From the NCBI GenBank assembly GCA_015057375.1, contig SVEM01000012.1, positions 1 through 47,168 on the forward strand: DNA of 47,168 bases, given 5' to 3'. The translations under genes were made by a program, and so were the position numbers. This stretch comes from Lachnospiraceae bacterium (lineage in GTDB: Bacteria > Bacillota > Clostridia > Lachnospirales > Lachnospiraceae). How positions within the stretch are numbered: position 1 is the stretch's first letter; every line of letters begins with the position of its first letter. This document shows, one piece after another, positions 42,316-47,168 of the stretch. The notes beneath the pieces are model-generated. The model searched no databases and was not told the DNA's origin. It was given only the letters and a program-made list of their open reading frames with translations.

Positions 42316-42566
42316 TTATTAGGGGGATGTCTCAAAAAGACATATGTGGAACACAAAAGAGTACAATAAGTATGTTCTTTTTAAGGCATGATATAAATCA
42401 GATTTGCAAAAAGCAGATTGTCTTATATAAAAAGAGAGCTCCGAGAAATTTGGCCAATCGATCGGAGCCCTAAACCACAAGCACTTTTAAGAAAAGTACT
42501 CGAGTAAAGCATATCACTTTTCTTAGTAAGTGTAAAGAAAATTAAATAAGGAAAGGTGATATAACT
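42316..42566 (+). promoter_or_regulatory. Long structured 5' leader, possible riboswitch or attenuator (class not recognised)
   Basis: The gap between rpsU and the protease gene (42190-42566) holds no ordinary gene; most of it is this leader. Visible structure: a hairpin ATGTCT/AGACAT (42327-42332 with 42338-42343); a 7-bp stem GCTCCGA/TCGGAGC (42438-42444 with 42462-42468); and, near the start codon, two pairings that compete for 42489-42497. In one, ACTTTT (42483-42488) pairs with AAAAGT (42492-42497). In the other, AAGAAAAGT (42489-42497) pairs with ACTTTTCTT (42516-42524). A 48-codon open frame (42327-42473) begins about 5 nt after the predicted transcription start with no spaced ribosome site. 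I could not match any known riboswitch signature. Confidence 0.4.
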
Positions 42567-44738
42567 ATGAAAAAAAACATTAAAAGAATTACGGCATGTA
42601 CACTTGCCGGTGTAATTGTTGCGGGCAGTTGTGGGAATTATGGTCAGGTTGAGGCAAAGAAGCCTGATAAAAAAAGTGTTGAAAGCTCAACACTTGATCA
42701 TGACGATGAGGAAACTTCGTATGTCATAGATTGTAAAAATGCTTTTATCTATAACATGATTAATAAGAATTATGCGGAAGATATAAATGAAGATACATAT
42801 TTACAGGATAATAATATAGTATCATTGGAACTCACAGAAAGTGAAGTTGAAAACATTGAGAGTGCTGGGGTTGTGGTGGAAGAGGATATATGTGTTACAG
42901 GGTCAGGAAAGAAAACAGATAGGCTTACAAAGAATAAGCAAAGAATGAAAACTAAAAATACTTATAGAAATACAAAGAAAACTAAGAAACATACATTATC
43001 ATGGAATGTGGAATCCTTAGGAATTACTGAGGAAATTCTGCAAAAAGATGATAGGGCAGAGGTAAGTGAATCAATAGAAAGAGTAAAGATAGCAATACTT
43101 GATTCAGGTATTGATTATTCTGAAAATATTAATGTTGTTTCACGTAAAAATTTCTTGGATGATGAAGTTTCACCTCTGTTTGAAGATAATACCGGACATG
43201 GTACAGCAATAGCAGGAATAATCGCATCAAGAGGTGTAGATGATACTATAAAGGGAATTAACCCCAATGTTGAAATATATTCTGCCAGAGTCTTGGATGA
43301 GAATAATCAGGCTCCGATAAGTAGAGTTGTAGAAGCGATATATTGGGCTATAGATAATGAAGTTAATATAATTAACATTAGTTTTGGTACAACTCAAAAA
43401 TCAGAGGTATTATATAATGCTATACGAGATGCATATAAAGCAGGTATATTAATATTTGCTGCATCAGGAAATCAGGGAGAAATGCAAACAGAAAAAAACG
43501 AACTTGATGAAAGCTATGTTGAATACCCTGCAGCTTTTTCAGAGGTGGTTGCAGTAGGTGCAACTACACCATCGGGTGAAATGTCGGAGATAACATCTCG
43601 TGGAGATGAACTTGAATTACTTGCGCCAGGAGAAAGTATAGAATCAGTAGGTTGGTTAGATATGGGAGTAGTATGTGATGGAACAAGTATGGCAGTGCCA
43701 CATGCAGTTGGAGCAGCAAGTTTATTATGGCAAAAAGATCTAAAAAAACCGGCAGGATTCATAAAAGGACTATTAGAAGCAAGTGCAAAAACAATTGATA
43801 GCGATGGCAAAGAGTACTCTTTTATTGATGTTGATTATGCTAACGAAATATATAATGATTATTATATACAATATAAGAAAACTGAATATAGTTACAATGC
43901 ATCAGATATTGATACAATAAACGAAAAATTTGATAATTGCGAGGAAGTGGAAGATTATACAGATTGTGTAGATGCAAGCTGGAGCAAAGATAATCATTCA
44001 AAAACTGTTGATTATGCATATAATAATACTGGTGGTTGCATAACAGCAAGTCAGGTGGAAATAGTTAAATTAGGTGCAAAAGCACCTGATATAAAGTGGC
44101 CTGCCAGCTCGGACGAAAAACGAAGGATGTTTCATGCTAAGGATAGTGACGCTGGTAAGACGTATAATTATATTAAGGTATATGAACATATAATGAATAT
44201 GGCTTTAAAATGTAAAAAAACAACCCACGCAAAGGCGTTAAAAATTGCTTATCCGGACAATAATGCCGGTGAATATAACGAATGTAAAACTGTGACAAAT
44301 ACATTAAATAAAGATGCCATAGATAGTATATTGAAAGGGAAAAGTATTAATCATACAAATGAAGCTTTAGTAATGTTAGGGATTGCAATGCATTTGGCAG
44401 CGGATGTATATGCACATCAATCATATGTAAAAAAAGGTGATTCTAAAACGTTTAAAATCCCTGGAAAATATAAAAAAGATCATGATCAGGATGGAACTCC
44501 TAATAATGACGATGTGGATTTTGTGCCAGCAAGATGGAAATGTGCAAAGGAAACTTGTAAAGAAATAATTTGGGTTTGGGGTTGCAATTTGATTCCGGAT
44601 GGAAATGAATTTAATTTTTATGGCTATCATGATGTGTTAAAATTATATAAGTTATATAAGTTTGCAAATGAAAGTCCTAACGGTGGAAACAAAAATGAAT
44701 ATATAAATGAACTAAAATACTGTAGTTATGATGATTAA
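42567..44738 (+). CDS. Secreted subtilisin-like (S8) protease with C-terminal phospholipase-C-like helical domain
   Basis: This is 723 residues with ATG at 42567 after GGAAAGGTG. A signal peptide (about 1-30) is followed by an I9-like inhibitory propeptide (about 50-110, ending in 'LELTESEVENIESAGVVVEED'), a basic linker, and a subtilase domain (about 165-430). The triad is complete: Asp179 ('AILDSGID'), His211 ('TGHGTAIAG') and Ser374 ('DGTSMAVPHAVGAA'), with the oxyanion Asn302 ('AASGNQG'). Residues about 480-723 form a second, helical domain with His609, Asp613 and His617 in 'MHLAADVYAHQSY'. That pattern is seen in zinc-dependent phospholipase C-like and DUF6765-type proteins. The assignment of this half is tentative. 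A signal-peptidase II reading at 'AGSC' is possible but the lipobox is poor. The next gene starts 31 nt downstream with no terminator between. Confidence 0.8.
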   Translation: MKKNIKRITACTLAGVIVAGSCGNYGQVEAKKPDKKSVESSTLDHDDEETSYVIDCKNAFIYNMINKNYAEDINEDTYLQDNNIVSLELTESEVENIESAGVVVEEDICVTGSGKKTDRLTKNKQRMKTKNTYRNTKKTKKHTLSWNVESLGITEEILQKDDRAEVSESIERVKIAILDSGIDYSENINVVSRKNFLDDEVSPLFEDNTGHGTAIAGIIASRGVDDTIKGINPNVEIYSARVLDENNQAPISRVVEAIYWAIDNEVNIINISFGTTQKSEVLYNAIRDAYKAGILIFAASGNQGEMQTEKNELDESYVEYPAAFSEVVAVGATTPSGEMSEITSRGDELELLAPGESIESVGWLDMGVVCDGTSMAVPHAVGAASLLWQKDLKKPAGFIKGLLEASAKTIDSDGKEYSFIDVDYANEIYNDYYIQYKKTEYSYNASDIDTINEKFDNCEEVEDYTDCVDASWSKDNHSKTVDYAYNNTGGCITASQVEIVKLGAKAPDIKWPASSDEKRRMFHAKDSDAGKTYNYIKVYEHIMNMALKCKKTTHAKALKIAYPDNNAGEYNECKTVTNTLNKDAIDSILKGKSINHTNEALVMLGIAMHLAADVYAHQSYVKKGDSKTFKIPGKYKKDHDQDGTPNNDDVDFVPARWKCAKETCKEIIWVWGCNLIPDGNEFNFYGYHDVLKLYKLYKFANESPNGGNKNEYINELKYCSYDD

Positions 44739-44769
44739 AGTAGTGAGTAAAAAAGGGGGAATAATACAT

Positions 44770-45762
44770 ATGAAGAGAATATTACTTATAATGCTAATGC
44801 TTTCCTGCCTTTTTGTATTACAACCATATGAAATACAGGCGGCGGAGTACAAAAGCACAGAACTTAAGGTAAGAGGCTTTGAAGCACAAACAGTATATTC
44901 ATCAAAAAATAAATTACATATCATAGAGCTTCGCGAGGAAGAAAATGAAGATGATGAATTTAAATATCATTATGAATTTTTAGATACAATAATTTCAAAA
45001 AACAAAATCATCCGTCAAAGAACAATAAAATGTAATAGCCTGAAATGGAAATGTGCCGGATTTGAAGATGATCGCTATTATGTGGTTAGCAGGGACGATA
45101 AATCGTCTAACGCATGTAAAACAGTTAAAGTATATAATAAAAAAGCTAAGTTGATATCTTCTTATAAAATTAGAATTTCAATCAAAAATTTAAAGGGTTC
45201 AAATTATAATATAATAGAATGCAGAAAAATAAAAAACAAACTATATTATACTGTGGTTGCAAGGGATGGCAGCAAGTACTATGAATACTATCAGTGTTAT
45301 GATTTGAAGAAAAAGAAAGTATTATTTAGCATGGAATACGATAGACACAATCATTATACGAAATTAATCGGGAATAAACTTTATGTAATGTTGGAGAATG
45401 AAATAATTGAGTATAATTTGAAAGGTAAAATTATAAACACATATGAATTACCTGAAGGGAATAAGTATGCGGTAAATGCAGATAATACTGATGAATTTAG
45501 ATTTTTTGATTTTGATGTTAATGGAAAATATATATACTATTGTATTCAAAACGGAGTGTATTCTTGCGATACTAAAGGAAGCAAAACATTTGAGTTAATG
45601 TATGATTCAACTGGAGATAGCGCGTTTTGGCCTGGGGAAAAAATTGGATTTAATTTGGATACATTTAAAGTAATGAAAAATGGTAATTTTTATATACAAT
45701 TATCAACGGATGGAAGTGCTGAAACATCAATAAGCACAAGATATTATGAAAAATTAAATTGA
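44770..45762 (+). CDS. Secreted beta-propeller-like protein, copy 1
   Basis: This is 330 residues from ATG 44770, after GGGGGAA; an in-frame ATG at 44728 lies inside the protease 3' end and is rejected. A signal peptide ends near 'IQAAEYKS' (about 1-24). The mature part has repeated strand-rich units of the type 'NKLYYTVVARDG...YQCYDLKKKKVLF', 'NKLYVMLENEIIEYNLKGKII' and 'GKYIYYCIQNGVYSCD', which look like propeller blades of the DUF5050 kind. I did not recognise a catalytic site. It is only 31 nt after the protease-phospholipase gene and should share its transcript. It has a near-identical copy downstream. Function unknown. Confidence 0.75.
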   Translation: MKRILLIMLMLSCLFVLQPYEIQAAEYKSTELKVRGFEAQTVYSSKNKLHIIELREEENEDDEFKYHYEFLDTIISKNKIIRQRTIKCNSLKWKCAGFEDDRYYVVSRDDKSSNACKTVKVYNKKAKLISSYKIRISIKNLKGSNYNIIECRKIKNKLYYTVVARDGSKYYEYYQCYDLKKKKVLFSMEYDRHNHYTKLIGNKLYVMLENEIIEYNLKGKIINTYELPEGNKYAVNADNTDEFRFFDFDVNGKYIYYCIQNGVYSCDTKGSKTFELMYDSTGDSAFWPGEKIGFNLDTFKVMKNGNFYIQLSTDGSAETSISTRYYEKLN

Positions 45763-45768
45763 TTGAAT

Positions 45769-45808
45769 AAGGGCTTAATAGTATCAGACTGCTATTGAGC
45801 CCTTGTTT
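45769..45808 (+). terminator. Intrinsic terminator after copy 1 (first of a duplicated pair)
   Basis: A 13-bp stem (45769-45781 with 45792-45804, one G-U pair) is followed by TTG TTT. Downstream of it, 45809-45958 holds no gene. A second hairpin-like block with GCGC pairings and T(7) lies at 45843-45878, and no promoter could be placed before copy 2. Confidence 0.8.
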
Positions 45809-45958
45809 GGACATGTTAATGGATTTTAAAATAATTGATAATAATTGCCCATGCGCCATTTTGTGCGCCAATTTTTTTGAATACTATGTAAGAAATAATA
45901 TTTTCAGAACGAAAGGGATATAGAACATATAAAACAAAATCAGGGGGATGTTGATGAT

Positions 45959-46963
45959 ATGAAGAAAATAATATTATTTATGTTTGTACTTTCCTGTCTA
46001 TTTGTATTACAACCATATGAAGCACAGGCTGCAGAGTACAAAAGCACAGAGCTTAAGATAAGAGGATTTGATGCACAAACAATGTATTCAGGTAAAAATA
46101 AATTACATGTTATAGAACATTGTGAGGAAGAGAATGAGGATGATATATTTGAATATCACTGTGAAATTAAGGATACAATAATTTCTAAAAACAAAATTAT
46201 TCGTCAAAGAACAATCAAATGTAATGATATGAAATGGCAGTGTGCCGGATTTGAGGATGATTGCTACTATGTGGTTAGCAGGGATGATAAGAAATCATCT
46301 AAGGTGTGTAAAACAGTTAAGATATATAATAAAAAAGCCAAGTTGATATCTTCGTATAAAATTAAAATACCAATCAAAATATTAAATGGTTCAAATCCTA
46401 ATATAGGAAAAATCAGAAAAATAAAAAATAAACTTTATTACACTGTTTCCGCAAAGAAACGTAATGAATATTATGAGTATTTTCAATGTTATGATTTGAA
46501 GAAAAAGAAAATATTATTTAGTGTAGAATACGATAGATACTTTTATACAAAATTAGTTAAAAATAAACTATATACAATGTTAGAGAATGAAATAGTTGAG
46601 TACAATTCTAAAGGTAAAATAATAAACAGGTATGAGTTGCCGGAAGGAAATAGGTTTGTAGAATATTATATATCGCAAACAGAGAATACAGATGAGCATC
46701 TGTTTTTTGACTTTGATGTAAATGGCAGGTATATATATTACTGTAACCAAAACGGAGTGTATTCATGCGATACTAAAGGAAGCAAAACATTTGAGTTAAT
46801 GTATGATTCAACGGGAGATAAAGTGTTTTGGCCAGATAAATATAAAGAATTTAGATTGGATGAATTTAAAGTAATGAAAAATGGTGATTTTTATATACAA
46901 TTATCAACGGATGGAAGTGCTGATACATCAATAAGCACAAGATATTATAAAAAATTGAATTGA
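45959..46963 (+). CDS. Secreted beta-propeller-like protein, copy 2
   Basis: This is 334 residues with ATG at 45959 and CAGGGGGA about 11 nt upstream. It is a tandem paralogue of the protein at 44770: the signal peptides, 'SKNKIIRQRTIKCN', 'CAGFEDD.YYVVSRDD' and the last 60 residues are almost identical. The differences concentrate in the middle, including a four-residue insertion near 'EYYISQTENTDEH'. The DNA of the 3' end and the following terminator are nearly identical to copy 1, which points to recent duplication or gene conversion. It has no convincing promoter of its own; some read-through past the first terminator is the likely source of its transcript. Function unknown. Confidence 0.75.
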   Translation: MKKIILFMFVLSCLFVLQPYEAQAAEYKSTELKIRGFDAQTMYSGKNKLHVIEHCEEENEDDIFEYHCEIKDTIISKNKIIRQRTIKCNDMKWQCAGFEDDCYYVVSRDDKKSSKVCKTVKIYNKKAKLISSYKIKIPIKILNGSNPNIGKIRKIKNKLYYTVSAKKRNEYYEYFQCYDLKKKKILFSVEYDRYFYTKLVKNKLYTMLENEIVEYNSKGKIINRYELPEGNRFVEYYISQTENTDEHLFFDFDVNGRYIYYCNQNGVYSCDTKGSKTFELMYDSTGDKVFWPDKYKEFRLDEFKVMKNGDFYIQLSTDGSADTSISTRYYKKLN

Positions 46964-46969
46964 TCTAAC

Positions 46970-47018
46970 AAGGGCTTAATAGTATCAGACTGCTATTGAG
47001 CCCTTGTTTGGACATGTT
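46970..47018 (+). repeat. Second copy of the terminator repeat
   Basis: The hairpin and its flank through GGACATGTT (46970-47018) repeat the sequence after copy 1 (45769-45817) base for base. The stem is 46970-46982 with 46993-47005. After this point the two loci differ completely, so 47018 marks the right edge of the duplicated unit. Confidence 0.9.
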
Positions 47019-47168
47019 TATGTTGATGCATATACTGTAAAAGGAGACGTAATCTATTATGTCAATACTAGAGGGCTTTTCAAATGTGATGAACTGGAAA
47101 CAAAAGCATTTGAGATTATTTACGATGCATCAAATGATGATTTATTTACTAAGTCGGAAGGAACTTGT
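47019..47168 (+). pseudogene. 5'-truncated third propeller-like copy, running off the window
   Basis: In the frame of codons at 47037 the bases read 'YVDAYTVKGDVIYYVNTRG' then 'LFKCDELETKAFEIIYDAS'. This aligns with 'FDFDVNGRYIYYCNQNGVYSCDTKGSKTFELMYDSTG' of copies 1 and 2, but with clear divergence. The preceding 240 residues are absent: the match begins directly at the edge of the terminator repeat. The only upstream in-frame start is a TTG (47004) inside the terminator stem without a ribosome site. I therefore read it as the remnant of an older paralogue whose 5' part was removed. The end lies beyond the window. Confidence 0.65.

Noticed and set aside
45843-45878. Inverted-repeat-like GCGC block as a mobile-element end
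   Set aside because: It is a bulged hairpin with a T-run, more like a weak terminator; no transposase remnant or target duplication was seen.

Overview
The window looks like chromosome of a low-GC, endospore-lineage Clostridia, most likely a member of Lachnospiraceae from a plant-polysaccharide-rich habitat such as gut or rumen. The basis is: the AT-rich sequence with strong AGGAGG-type ribosome sites and consensus TTGACA/TATAAT promoters; spoIVA, which marks a sporulating lineage; families typical of this group (DUF5685, DUF4867, a Clostridia-style HisRS, a MocR-like aspartate aminotransferase); and large secreted modular glycoside hydrolases. The genus cannot be fixed from sequence alone.

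Layout. 1-602 is the 3' part of tsf with its terminator. 767-10588 is a three-gene island of very large secreted glycoside hydrolases: a GH30 (endo/exo-beta-1,6-galactanase type), a double GH43, and a GH43-CBM6. It is best read as a type II arabinogalactan / arabinan side-chain degrading set, and the proteins share a basic C-terminal FN3/Big_2 tail. 10679-16985 holds housekeeping and small unknown genes: GtrA-like, hisS, a membrane zinc-ribbon protein, DUF5685, a J-domain protein, serS, DUF4867 and maf. 17070-20046 has D-lactate dehydrogenase, an aspartate-type aminotransferase and queH. 20155-25163 is a macromolecular-synthesis cluster (dgt, dnaG, sigA, trmK) followed directly by the RNase P RNA gene. 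25187-27841 encodes an unusual single-chain fusion of an HD hydrolase with an M29-type aminopeptidase. purE converges on a minus-strand D,D-carboxypeptidase, then come spoIVA and an SH3/NlpC-P60 cell-wall hydrolase whose promoter is flanked by two exact WalR-type boxes. 32727-36197 has a BofC-like membrane protein and two overlapping flavoprotein genes. 36247-39159 is a proline operon (proB, DUF896, fau, proA). alaS and rpsU follow, each with its own strong promoter.

42240-47168 is an accessory region. It has a consensus promoter and a roughly 245-nt structured leader. Next is a secreted subtilisin-like protease carrying a C-terminal helical domain with a phospholipase-C/DUF6765-like HxxxD/H motif. 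Two near-identical tandem secreted beta-propeller-like proteins follow, each with the same terminator sequence, and the window closes on a 5'-truncated third copy. This tail, the HD-M29 fusion and the WalR-type promoter are the most interesting parts. I saw no CRISPR array, tRNA, complete insertion sequence or prophage gene.
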